Positions 46,701 through 55,255 of a stretch of DNA of 64,000 nt are shown piece by piece. Under the pieces are notes generated by a model. It was not told where the DNA came from. It saw only the letters and a list, made by a program, of their open reading frames with translations, and ran no database searches. Position 1 is the stretch's first letter; every line of letters begins with the position of its first letter. Both the position numbers and the translations under genes were made by a program. The DNA comes from Asterias rubens (lineage: Eukaryota > Echinodermata > Asteroidea > Forcipulatida > Asteriidae): positions 28,452,673-28,516,672 of the forward strand of contig NC_047062.1 of the NCBI RefSeq assembly GCF_902459465.1, in the 5' to 3' direction.

Positions 46701-49700
46701 AATATTCCATGAATTTGTGTGACAAGGGTGTTTCTTCTTTCATAGTTGGATGTATCTTTCAACTTCAACGATCAATCGAGCTCAAATTTTCACAGTTTTG
46801 TAATTTTATGCAAATACGTTTAGCAAGAAGACTGGTCTTTGACAATTACAAATACTGTCGAGTGCCTTAAAGGCAGTGGACACTATTGGTAATTACTCAA
46901 AATAACTATTAGCATAAAACCTTTCTTGGTGACGAGTAATGGGGAGAGGTTGATAGTATAAAACATTGTGAGAAACAGCTCCCTCTGAAGTGCCATAGTT
47001 TTCGAGAAAGAAGTAATTTTCTACGAATTTGATTTCGAGACCTCAGATTTGTAGAACTTGAGGTCTCGAAATCAACCATCTAAACACACACAACTTCGTG
47101 TGACAAGGGTGGTTTTTTCTTTCATTATTATCTCGCAAGTTCGATGACCGATTGAGCTCAAACTTTCACAGGTTTGTTATTTTATGCATATGTTGAGATA
47201 CACCAACTGTGAAGACTGGTCTTTGACAATAACCAATAGTGTCCACTGCCTTTAAAATGAATACTTTTTATTGTTATTCTTCAGCCGGAGTTGACTCCCA
47301 GTACTTTCCCTCTTCACTTCAGTCAAGGCAAACCATTCCTGATCCTCTTCAAGGATACTGATGACCAGTCCATCCAGGCAGAGTCATCATTAGCCACATT
47401 AGCGCTGGAGAAAACCTTTGAATCTAAGCTCACTATACTATGGATTGATGTGTAAGTTCACTAAGCCCATCTGATGGAATTTGAATCAAATAATATCACC
47501 AACAAATCACATTAATAAATACCCCAGAGAGTTTATGCATTCTGTTTATATGATTATTATTATTATTATTTATTCGACCAATACAAACAATCAAGTTACA
47601 ATAGCACAAGACAGAACATTAACGGAAAAACAGTTATAAAAAAGCAAGAAATAAGGAAAATAAATACATAATTAAATAAATGAATAAGTAAGGTTAAATT
47701 AAATTAAATTAACTTAAATAAAATGAGGGTGGAGCATGCAGGAGGAAAACAGAACCAAATGGGAACAACAACAGGAGGGATAAAAAACAAGGACAAATCA
47801 TGCGGGTCAGGGGTAACAAAAGTAAATCAAATTACTGTTGCTCGGAAGCATGCTGCCCCACGCATGAGCATGCTGCCCCACGCATGAGAAGATTGAAGAC
47901 ACAACTTGTATTACTGACAACAAGTATTATTAAGGGCAAAAATTAAGGTATAAGATTGTCAAAAAAACGCAATTTTGCAAAGTTTGCACTTCCGTAATGT
48001 TTCTATTATAATTTTTTATGTTTGTTGATGCTTTGAAGATTGTTGGAATTTTTACATGTATTGTGGGCTAGTTACAAAAACTGATGAGCGTCCCAAAATT
48101 TAGGTTGACTAGCTCTTCAGCGGGGCCCTGGACCACCCGGTGGAGCTTGATACCTTGCTACGTTCACTAATTAGAAAAATAACTGACAATTAAGCAAGAC
48201 ATCAACAATGATGGTTCGTCCTTCAGATGGGACAAAAAGCCGTTGGTCCAGTGTGCGGTGCTACGCACGTAAAAGAACCAAGTGAACTTATCATTAAAGG
48301 GAAGGGGTTCGCCCCGGTTTTCTTGGTTTGATTGGCTGCATATTGCCTCACAGCACCTTGTAAACCATTACATGGTGCTATGTAAAAGGAGTATATCTCG
48401 AATTCAAACGTAGTCCCTTGCATACCCTGCAGGAAAAAAATGAATGTTGAAGCACCTTGAGCATCACTTTCCGATATGCGTGCTTTAATAATAAGAATCT
48501 TCTGTTATTATTATTTGTATTACTATTAATAGTTACACAACTGAAAAAATGATGGAGAAACTGTCAATTTTATCTTGTAAATGTATGTGCAGATCCCAGC
48601 CATCCTGCGTTGGTTCAGAGATCCTGAAAGATTACGGCATTCGTCGACAACTTCTTCACCCCAGCGTTGTGTTTGTTGATCACACTACAAGCAGGGTATG
48701 TAACTACCCTCCAGACTTCAGCTACCAAGTACCAGCTATGACTGATTGGTTGAAGATAGTCATGAATGGAGAGACAACGTGCTCAGGTAGGTGCATCAAG
48801 GCATTAATAATAATAATAATAGTTATAACCAGTTGTCACACCAGAGTGGTGTCTCAAAGCATTTCCAACATTATCCACTGGGCCAAAGAGTTCATTCCTT
48901 AAACCATCTCAGCTCCCTTTGGAATTATACAGCCTGTGCAAAAAAATATTATGCGCTACTCGGCTAAACCAATCACAATAACCATCTCTGCCCTCACAGG
49001 TACCCATTTACCTCTGGGTGGAGAGAAGCAATTATAGTTGAGTGTCTTGCCCAGGGACACAAGTGTCTTGACACAAGTGTCGTGTCCGGATTCGAACCCA
49101 TGGTATTCGGGAGACCATCACGTTCTGCAATTAGATGAAGTGGCAACGTATTTAAAACGAAGAGGACGTACTACAAACAGAATTGTTGTACTTGGTTCGA
49201 ACTACGGACGTGCTAGACGTGGTGCGGTTGGGCATCATTTGTATGTACAATGTACATGTGCACACAGCCCGGGTCCATTTGTAGCATGTTCATAGACATG
49301 CCCAACTAATTACCATAATTTCAGTGACTTGGGACACATTACATACATTTTCCAGGCAAACCTATACACGTTGTAGCCAGACTAAATTTGTTTTAAATTT
49401 TCTTAGGATGCGTTCAGACAATTTGAGAACAAGTTTGGTGTGACCCAGCCAAAAGGCATGTTTCAAAAGGAGTGATTTGGCCAGTGCTGGCGATCTTGTT
49501 ACATTATAACGAGAGTCGACTGTACTATGAATTTTATAGTTGACCATTGATCTTTCACAGTTTATACTTAAAATACAGTTCCCACACTTTACCTTTAAAC
49601 TTCGATCCACTCCATCTCAACTGGAAATGCCTGTGTGTGTTTTTTTTGCCTATTTATGCATTCTTAGCTTCTTGCCGAAACAAAGGACCTCTGTTGGTTT

Positions 49701-49984
49701 CTTGCTGTTTAGAATCTCTCGACTTTACCACAGCAACTTTATTGAGAATGTCTTTAATTTGCTTTTCCTCCCTTGTAGGTTTAAAGGAAGGCAAGTTTGA
49801 GCCCTTGGTGAGCCCTTATGATTTCCTAGCCTTGGTTAATAGCAAGAAGGAGATGGTTTCCCATAGGTTGAGTCGACTACCCACGGATCAAAGAAACTAT
49901 GAGAATGGTGAAGAGCTAGAAGATGGTGGACGTGATCTGTATCCACAAAACCAGATACATTCACATCAACACACAGAGCTTTAA
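19707..49984 (+). CDS. TXNDC16: Thioredoxin domain-containing protein 16 / ERp90-like (18 exons)
   Basis: ER-lumenal multi-thioredoxin-fold protein. Exons: 19707-19896, 23524-23609, 24036-24109, 25681-25755, 26664-26785, 27212-27305, 35584-35740, 36908-37068, 37600-37681, 38807-38945, 40143-40292, 41688-41925, 42782-42918, 43484-43568, 44728-44860, 47285-47451, 48593-48786, 49779-49984. All introns are GT-AG and phases close to 830 codons including stop: 829 residues, against 825 in human. A signal peptide fits residues 1-25 (ends SNVYA). An acidic linker EPSDEQSEDEENEGN sits near 376-390. The clearest thioredoxin domain is in exons 11-12 (about 395-522): VVILFTVRWDPRCKAF, with the second active-site Cys (C448) kept but the first replaced by Asp, and the cis-proline in TTYPAVKMY (P494). 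NVTT at 489 is a glycosylation sequon. The C-terminus HTEL is an HxEL-type ER-retrieval signal. Mammalian ERp90 binds the ER oxidoreductase ERFAD; a similar role here is inference. Confidence 0.93.
20627..20680. repeat. Short minisatellite, gtagcacgagttaccg
   Basis: Three imperfect ~18-bp units of gtagcacgagttaccg with small spacers, in TXNDC16 intron 1. Confidence 0.7.
21259..21623 (+). mobile_element. TTAA-flanked MITE, AGGCAGTGG family
   Basis: Full-length, with perfect TTAA on both sides. Ends AGGCAGTGGACACTATTGGT and the complement ACCAATAGTGTCCACTGCCT. Central hairpin from gatttcgagacctc to gaggtctcgaaatc. This is the best template copy in the window. Confidence 0.88.
22387..22735. repeat. 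Candidate MITE with TAACYGACAT ends
   Basis: Begins taactgacatgc and ends gatatgtcggtta (inverted counterpart), with a second inverted pair ccttgtcatgtgat / catcaaatgacaagg inside. No recognised protein. Inserted in the TTAA MITE. Confidence 0.45.
22743..22859. repeat. Near-perfect 50-bp inverted repeat
   Basis: Arm attgagtggctcagagtaga is mirrored by tcattccactctgagccact, and the arms continue through ggaatattatc. Short loop. Foldback MITE. Confidence 0.65.
23109..23497 (+). mobile_element. TTAA-flanked MITE, AGGCAGTGG family
   Basis: TTAA on both sides, inverted ends and central hairpin as in the copy at 21259. It ends only 27 bp before TXNDC16 exon 2 (23524), so it contributes the sequence immediately upstream of that exon's acceptor. 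Confidence 0.85.
24541..24800 (-). repeat. Dispersed ~260-bp repeat, inverted mate at 61715-61990
   Basis: The complement of this segment closely matches 61715-61990: shared phrases include acagaattggtaag, acacagtctaatgatgatga, cccttgaaatatttctgtct and ttggcatcgatgca. Intronic here (TXNDC16) and in SARS2. No coding. Confidence 0.65.
25168..25542 (+). mobile_element. TTAA MITE, decayed ends
   Basis: Internal sequence and hairpin as in the AGGCAGTGG family. The left end has lost a clean TTAA (ttacagttacagtgg), while the right end has TTAA at 25539-25542. In a TXNDC16 intron. Confidence 0.75.
26198..26465. mobile_element. Diverged TAGACTTGTGGACAAG MITE
   Basis: Ends tagacatgtggacaagtcgt and cttgtccacaagttta are inverted, with ctctcgtgagatcactgctc inside, as in 5944-6343. 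No clear target duplication remains, so this is an older copy. Confidence 0.65.
27522..27668. repeat. Palindromic MITE, GGTTCATACTTCC family
   Basis: Ends aagccaggttcatacttcct and gaagtatgaaccgggctt. Second copy of the family at 12644-12819. Confidence 0.7.
28115..28220. repeat. Half copy of the GTCGATTTCACAAAGAGTTAGG palindrome family
   Basis: Contains gtcgacttcacacagagg, then aatcctaacttgggattagt, ggctagtcctaaa. Full palindromic relatives are at 32318-32470, 50632-50732, 55484-55640 and 58668-58812. Confidence 0.5.
29116..30178 (+). repeat. Left inverted arm of the foldback element
   Basis: Pairs with 33832-34894. Outer satellite part about 29145-29700 with roughly a dozen or more ~37-bp units; inner unique part 29700-30178. 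The two arms differ in number and order of satellite units but are nearly identical in the first ~110 bp and in the inner part. Confidence 0.85.
30517..30745. repeat. Twin hairpins ggggtttttgacgac
   Basis: Two palindromes, 30517-30555 and 30707-30745, each reading ggggtttttgacgac then gtcgtcaaaaacccc (second copy with one mismatch). Both are preceded by aacgaacgtgcgta and followed by aatactacatttcaacccta, so this is a direct duplication of ~100 bp within the foldback interior. Confidence 0.8.
30908..30980 (+). repeat. tRNA-like segment inside the foldback element
   Basis: Box A TAGCCTAGTGG and box B GAGTTCGAATC are at tRNA-like spacing. The T stem and acceptor stem do not pair properly, so this is a tRNA-derived fragment, possibly still able to bind TFIIIC. 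Confidence 0.45.
31343..31550 (+). repeat. Third, internal copy of the foldback arm
   Basis: The sequence from gcaaccggtgatggaatttt to agaagagtaccattttata repeats the arm segment at about 29684-29880 in direct orientation and the right arm in inverted orientation. This suggests that the element is a composite of two insertions or has internally duplicated an arm. Confidence 0.8.
31733..33015. repeat. Degenerate ~60-bp minisatellite in foldback interior
   Basis: Recurring unit: cattttgccaaaatggtgtg, then ctacaaaaccagtattggcc and aaaggttttctac. Blocks lie at about 31733-31995 and 32540-33015, separated by a palindromic MITE and AT-rich sequence. The small open frames across it are repeat by-products. 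Confidence 0.7.
32318..32470. repeat. Palindromic MITE, GTCGATTTCACAAAGAGTTAGG family
   Basis: Starts ggggtcgatttcacagagag and ends ctctttgtgaaatccacccc, an inverted pair, with alternating cctaacttagga / agtcctaagttagg segments. Inserted in the foldback element interior. Confidence 0.7.
33832..34894 (-). repeat. Right inverted arm of the foldback element
   Basis: Inverted counterpart of 29116-30178. Inner unique part 33832-34305; satellite part about 34310-34860, with units written on this strand as gttgaccgattgcaaaaagc. Ends at the 8-bp target duplication. Confidence 0.85.
35439..35531 (-). pseudogene. LINE reverse-transcriptase C-terminal remnant
   Basis: The minus-strand frame reads LNAVTRLVTR then APILRTRHWSPVKS, recalling the NAxARLVTRTxxxxHITPILxxLHWLPV motif of CR1/L2-type LINE ORF2. 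It is embedded in a longer chance frame and lies just before TXNDC16 exon 7. Inactive fragment. Confidence 0.55.
35810..36187 (+). mobile_element. TTAA-flanked MITE, mixed subfamily
   Basis: TTAA at both ends. The left part follows the AGGCAGTGG subfamily and the right part the AGGCACTGG subfamily (aggcctgaaaccttttattg), so the copy looks recombinant. It starts 70 bp after TXNDC16 exon 7. Confidence 0.7.
37154..37325. repeat. Palindromic MITE, GGGCCCAATTTCATAGAGC family, decayed
   Basis: Left caatttcatagagctgcttt and right tctatgaaattaggcccc, with a shortened middle. In a TXNDC16 intron. Confidence 0.5.
38985..39262. repeat. Inverted-repeat element
   Basis: Shares gagcaagctagtcgaaact and atggtgtcactgcaaac with related copies at 53066-53222 and, by its ends, at 50041-50268. 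In a TXNDC16 intron. Confidence 0.4.
40283..40480 (+). repeat. Tandem duplication across the exon 11 donor
   Basis: ttcgctgtaagaaaaacaca at the exon 11/intron junction recurs at about 40415 as ttcgctgtaagaaaaaacac, followed in both by a tttgtttttgt run and agctgttt. About 130 bp of exon end plus intron has been duplicated, so an extra decoy donor lies downstream. Confidence 0.75.
40532..40802. repeat. Palindromic MITE with 40-bp arms
   Basis: Left catatgtgaccatccaccac, then caatgggctgtaaagttg; the right end is the complement (caactttacagcctattggt ... gtcacatatg). No coding. In the TXNDC16 intron between exons 11 and 12. Confidence 0.75.
41194..41571 (-). mobile_element. TTAA-flanked MITE, AGGCACTGG subfamily
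   Basis: TTAA at 41194-41197 and 41568-41571, with inverted ends aggcactggaca and tgtccagtgcct. Reverse orientation. It ends 117 bp before TXNDC16 exon 12. Confidence 0.75.
42945..43391 (+). mobile_element. TTAA-flanked MITE with a fragment inserted near its right end
   Basis: TTAA at 42945-42948 and 43388-43391. Close to the right end a piece of the GTCGATTTCACAAAGAGTTAGG palindrome family (about 43332-43380, gatttccttaggactatccc) separates the final aatgccttta. Confidence 0.6.
43600..43990. repeat. Palindromic MITE, GGGCCAATTTCATGGCTCTGC family
   Basis: Left gggccatttcataactctgc and right gcagagcgatgaagttgggccc, with agggaattt and cttacg segments mirrored. A second copy at 55637-55890 has better ends. 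Confidence 0.6.
46034..46424 (-). mobile_element. TTAA-type MITE, AGGCAGTGG family
   Basis: Ends agacagtggacactattggt and accaatagtgtccactgcct. The central hairpin is present. TTAA is lost on both sides. TXNDC16 intron 15. Confidence 0.75.
46558..46870 (+). mobile_element. TTAA MITE, first of an abutting pair
   Basis: TTAA 46558-46561 and 46867-46870. An internal deletion has removed the hairpin. Its right TTAA is also the left TTAA of the next copy. Confidence 0.75.
46867..47255 (+). mobile_element. TTAA MITE, second of an abutting pair
   Basis: TTAA 46867-46870 and 47252-47255. Full length with the gatttcgagacctc hairpin. It ends 29 bp before TXNDC16 exon 16 (47285). Confidence 0.82.
48175..48515 (+). 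repeat. SINE 3' half
   Basis: Matches the 3' half of the SINE at 9229-9795: gatgggacaaaaagccgttg, aaggggttcgccccggtttt and ccttgagcatcact, then a TTA microsatellite. The tRNA head is missing. It ends just before TXNDC16 exon 17. Confidence 0.65.
48806..49112 (-). repeat. tRNA-derived SINE, minus strand
   Basis: Read on the minus strand: a gggttcgaatcc box B, core cctgggcaagacact, body with ccatttacctctggg, and a tail next to a TAA microsatellite. In TXNDC16 intron 17. Confidence 0.65.
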
Positions 49985-50040
49985 TTCTTATCATCTAAGT
50001 AGGATTTGAAACTTTGCATGGTGGAAATATGATATGGAAA

Positions 50041-50268
50041 GGTTTGCGGTAACACCATTGACAATCTCTAAATGAGTTTGGGTGGTTCTGAAAAGAAAGG
50101 CTGGTTTCAACTTGACGTTTCGGTCAGTAGCATACTGATCAAAGCGTCGAGGTTGAAACCAACGGTTTACTGATCGAAACCAACGGTTTACTGATCGAAA
50201 CCAACGGTTCTTTTCAGAACCACCCCAACTCAATAAGGAATAGTCATTACATGGTGTTACCGCAAACC
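50041..50268. repeat. Palindromic MITE with an internal 22-bp tandem
   Basis: Ends ggtttgcggtaacaccattg and catggtgttaccgcaaacc. Inner arms ggtggttctgaaaagaa and ttcttttcagaaccacc. The loop contains three copies of aaccaacggtttactgatcg. It begins 57 bp after the TXNDC16 stop, so it is probably within its 3' UTR. Confidence 0.8.
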
Positions 50269-50464
50269 TTTTCATATCTAATCATCTACATTGTGTTGTA
50301 TTTGTCTTCAGTACATGTTTTGCATCTCAGTTTAGTATTGGGTAGATGTCACAAACATTGCGTTTGTTATTACGGCATGTGCAAACTTGTTTACCATTTG
50401 AATGTATTGTTACATGTTGGATGTGTAAAGTGAGTATATTGAGCTTTATAAATGTAATGTTCTG

Positions 50465-50853
50465 GAGCCATTGGGCTTTTTCTTCAGCTGCCACGTGGAA
50501 AGTTACCGCGACTGGCTTTGGTGTCATTCTACCATACGTTCCCACATGGAATTATATTGTGTTTTACAGCATGGTTGCAGTAGGTTTACAGCACGGAGCT
50601 GTACCCTTTGTATTTTTAGAGGTCCTTGGGTCGATTTCACAAAGGGACTAGTCCTAAGAGATATCAAAAACGTATAGCTAGTCCTAAGTTAGGACAAGTA
50701 ACTCGTCCTAACTCGATGTGAAATCGACCCCTGATAAGTTACCATGGTTGACAGGGAGGGCAGTTTACCTTGCGTCCCCATTGGATTGAATGTTGTCATT
50801 CTACAGGAAAGTCACGGTTTTTAACCAAAACAAGTCCAATGGAAACATGGCTG
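50465..50853. repeat. Palindromic MITE hosting another
   Basis: Ends gagccattgggctttttctt and caagtccaatggaaacatgg belong to the family at 8754-9041. A GTCGATTTCACAAAGAGTTAGG-type palindrome (50632-50732) lies inside it. Confidence 0.6.
50632..50732. repeat. Palindromic MITE, nested
   Basis: gggtcgatttcacaaaggga at the left and tgtgaaatcgacccc at the right, with cctaagttaggac inside. Nested in 50465-50853. Confidence 0.7.
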
Positions 50854-53800
50854 AAGAAAAACTAAATGTGGATTAATACACGAGTCGAACTGACAAAGTT
50901 AAAGACTGTATGGTGTTCCACTATATTCCAGTCAATTATCAAAAGCTCATGAAATGTTTAGAGGTAGTTTTTCTTTTTACAAAATTATATAAGACATTAT
51001 AAAGATATGAACTTGCCTGTCACATGTCTTGCCAAGAATTAATGTCTCATATGGCATTAATCTTATTGAATAATAATAATAATAATAATAATAATCAATT
51101 TTTATATAGCGCTTTATCATAGCCTGAATGGCGTCTCAAAGTGCTTCAAACATTATTACCTCTGGTCACTGGGCCTTAATTCATTCCTTAAACCTTTTCA
51201 GCTCCCTGGGGAGTATACAGCCTGTGCAACAAATATTCGCTACTCGGCTAAATCAATCACATGAACTGGTGATAAAAGGGAAATTAAGATTTAAATTAAT
51301 GAAAAACCATTCTGGCATAGATTCTGTTCCCAATATGGGAAATTAACATAGGCTGAGGAGGATGATTCAATAGAGGGCGCTATCAGCAGAAGGGGGAGAA
51401 AATCTCTTGGTGACAGAATCTCCTGCCACAGGGGTACCAATCAGAAGTATCAACAACTGAGGGTGGGTCTGCATATGTGCATGTACTCTCTTTACTTATC
51501 GATAAGATACTGTGCATTTCTATTGAATGCAAGTCTCTTATGTATTCAAACAGTGGTGCCCAATAAAGTGCCGGATTTTGTTTGATTTAAATGTAAAAAC
51601 AATACAAGGGCCAAGTTCACACAAGGACTATCATTAACCATAGTTTGAGCCCGTACTCTGTTTAGTTGACCATTTGGAACCAGCTTTACAGAGCATTGTC
51701 ATATTACTGGTTAGCACAGTGCAGAGGAAATGATTAGCGTACGTTGAGTCGCCGGTCGTGTTAACATGACATGACTAGAGTTGTTTGCACTATAACTTCT
51801 GTGCATATGTCCTATGCATGTCACTAAACAACAACTAGTTAACCATTGGTCATTCCGCTAACTTTATTATGTATGAAGCCAAGGTTCCAGTTAAACATGT
51901 TTGAATAATACATGTATGTGCAAGACTTGCCTGACCTAATTCAAATTGCCTTTTATTTTTGCTCTGATTCCAAATTGTCCATGACCAATCTCTATTTGTA
52001 GTTGCAGTGATTTTCATTTCTTACAAACTTGAAAAAGGCAAAACTTATGTTGACATGTATGTCCATTGCCCAATGGCTCAAAATTATAGAATTTTACATT
52101 GTAATGCAAAGCCAAGCAGTTTGCCAAATAAAAGATCAATTTGTGATTCACAAATAGTATAAACGCTCTCCACATATTTGATAACAACTCCAAGAAGTTT
52201 TATACATACTACCACAAATAAACAAATTCTCATGAGGGTTTAAATGTTTAAGAATGTTCAAATATTTATATTGTTAGTGGTGCTCATGTATAGTGTTTGT
52301 GATGCCATTTCGTCCGTTATTGTAATAGTTCTTGTAATAGTATTTGTACTTCAATCAAGGGTCACATTCTTTTCCAAGTCTTTCGAAAATTAAGCTTTGC
52401 AAATTAAGTTTTCCCCTGTGTAATGTTTATAGCTTAAGCTAGGAACAAATGTAATAACTATATTAGATTTTGATGAATTTGAGTGAAATATTCAAGCCTA
52501 ACGGGTTTTACAAGAATTATTTGGTATATGTATATTTTTGGAAGTCTTAAAAGAAACAGAATTTCTATTATTTAGGAATGTCCCTTCTTTTGTGTACAAC
52601 AATTGTCATTACTTTGCTATGTATTAAATATTTTCTAAAATTTGTTCAGACAAAAAAATGGGTCAAGAAGTACTTTGGTTAATTATTTTAGATTGCAGTT
52701 TGTTAAAATGAAAGACAAGTATTTTATTCCTAACATCAAGTTTTCAATAAACACGTTACAATCAGGATGTGGACATTTTAATGGTCAGGGAAACTTAAAG
52801 TGTGAAAACCAAGAAAATTGTTTTTATTTTGCAACTAACAGTGGTGTAGGGAAGTAATGGTGGTTTTGGGGTCTCTAAATGTTATTTTCTTGAATTTATT
52901 AGTAATTTAGAGGCAAATGCTTCCCTGAAGAGTGGTGCTGGTATGAACTTGACAAGGATTCTTTCTGTTTGAAACTTATCCAAATATTTTGTCTTTTTAG
53001 TTAGCGATCCTTTTAACTATATCTTTATAGTGTAATCCTATAACTTTATCTTTATAGTGTAAATTGTAATAACAATGGTGACTACAGCAAGCTAGTAAAA
53101 ACGTTGAGACCAATGAAGAACTCACTTTGCGACAGTAAAGTAAATAAGGAGAGTAGTCTCCCAAATTCCTAAATCTACTACACAACAATGTACACATGAT
53201 GTTATCGCAAAACGAATACACATATACAAGTATTTTGATGTTAAATTTCTTTATTTACCACCAAGAAGTGTGAATTAATTTCAATAAGCATTATTTTCTA
53301 CCCACATGCATGGTGGTGTTAGCCAGTTGAAATAAGATGTCATAATTTGCCTTTAGTTGGAAATAAAGGATGTTTAAATCATGTAAACTGCTCACAGCAC
53401 TTTGACATGGCTGAATTAACCATGTTTTAAGGAGCGATCAAATTTGATAAATCCTTATACAATTCTTATGCACTATGAACCCACCAAAACTATGTTATAA
53501 ACTGAAGAGTTTTATTTTGCGTTTTTAAAACAAATTATTTTCATGTACCCAGAACAACTTATTCTACACAAACTTGTTCAGGTTTGATGTTAATTAAGTC
53601 AGGGTGTGTTCGTTTAGCTTCCCTGGGTCGACCCCGCAGTGCTCACTCGGGTGAGCCCCCTGACAAGAGCTAATCGAACGATCACACTCGCCCTCTCATG
53701 GTGACGGCATGCACCTCAGGTCACCCCCAAGTGACCCACTCCACAATCAGGGCACTGGGCTGACCCGGGTGAGCCCTGTCAAAGCTATTCGAACGCACCC

Positions 53801-55075
53801 TCAATATCTAACCCAATGCATGAGGTTGAGATACTACATGCTTAGCACAAATCTTCTCATGTGAGAGATATATCATTGTTACATGTCAAAATTCAAGATA
53901 CAGAATTTTTGGATTGACCTAAGGATAATGTGTATAGAACCAGACCAAATCTTCAAAATTTCTTTATAAATTGTACTGAAGACTCAGTCGAGATTATTTT
54001 GATGGTGTTATTGTAAAATGTTCTTTGAGTGTACTCGATGATTATTTAAGATTATTGTTTGTTTAATATTGTGCTATTTGATGGAATATAATGGAATATC
54101 ATAGTATATATTAGAACTTATTCAAGTAATGTGTTGGATATCAAGTCATTTCATAGTCTCGGTGCAAGGTGTTCTTGTTAAGTTGGACAACCTCTATGGT
54201 AATACCATAGGCCCCACACACTCAACACTACACACATCGCAACTATTCCACGGATAGAGGGCCTTTCTCTACACGGCAACCCGCCAGCAAGAGTGTAGTG
54301 TGGTGGGATGATTTGGAAGTTGCTAACAGCGCCCACTAGTGTTCGATAGTAATGTGCGTGGTGAGGAAAAGTGGAGCGGGATTGCGATAGCTGAGTGATA
54401 GTGAATAACAACGTCTTTAAACCAAGATTAGTCATTTCAATGTACAGAGCAACATTATTAAAGGTATAGATTAAATCAATCACTTGTTATCTAGTTTTCA
54501 GTCATCACACCATACAACTAGCCTGTGGGAAATTTCATCAAATTGGTGGGTGGTATTCTTCTGTGAAACCCCCCCCCCCCCAAATTTGATGTTTTGGCAG
54601 GGTTTTTGTGCCTGTTCCGAGGTATTTTATCGGCGCTTTCTGCAAGCAATTAAATGGTGCACATACACATGTAACTCATTCCAACCATAGATAGAGCTCT
54701 AATTCTTCATCCTGCGCCTTCGGTGCTCTATACTCTTTGATTGTGGTAAGATCGATGGTAAGATTTGCTGAGGAAATAACTTACATCCAAAATTCTGAAA
54801 TTATTGTTTGAATTGTGTCACAAGAGGCAATTTACAGGCAACCAGTTCCAGGCAATCTCCAAGAAAAAAAGGCATTCACATTGGAATGTTCACATATTAT
54901 TCCTGGGAATTGTAAGACATTGCTTGAAAAACTACCCATCTGCTACCAATAAAGTGGTCCCGCAGCATGAACTGCAGTTAGTTGCCCCCAAGTTGCCTAT
55001 AAAAAGCCCTGTGAAAGAGACATATACTATGAAATGCTAGAGTTTGGACCTTGTTTCTTATTCTATGCCCCATTT
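50854..55075. other. Intergenic region between convergent TXNDC16 and SARS2
   Basis: Contains the TXNDC16 3' UTR for an unknown distance (candidate AATAAA signals at 51562, 52128 and 52749 among others, none decisive). A reverse SINE tail with a TAA microsatellite is at about 51065-51262, and an inverted-repeat relic at 53066-53222. The segment 53590-53810 is relatively GC-rich with gggtgagccc/gggtcacccc palindromic phrases. No further gene is supportable. Confidence 0.5.
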
Positions 55076-55232
55076 CTGCTCATCTTGCCCTGAGTGATCC
55101 ATTGCTTTGTATTCACATCACAGTCTAGTGTAGTGTAACAATCCACTGGTTGAATTTGTACATGTAATACTTGTTTGACCATTCATGTACGGCTGTAGGA
55201 CCTTTGGTATTAAGATACTTCCATCTCTTTGC
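55076..55232 (-). pseudogene. Tandem duplicate of the end of the SARS2 last exon
   Basis: The minus-strand sequence repeats the final coding part of SARS2: the frame reads [20 protein letters not shown], then ends in [11 protein letters not shown] and the same TGA (equivalent at 55118-55120). It differs from the functional copy (55234-55363) by a few substitutions, a 6-bp in-frame insertion and an extra ~19 bp beyond the stop. It lies just 3' of the real stop, so it is probably transcribed as 3' UTR. Confidence 0.8.
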
Positions 55233-55255
55233 AGCTCATCTTGCCCTGGTTCACA

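Noticed and set aside
53590..53810. GC-rich patch as a CpG island or exon
   Set aside because: It contains mirrored gggtgagccc-type phrases and no open frame or splice signals; a decayed inverted repeat is more likely.
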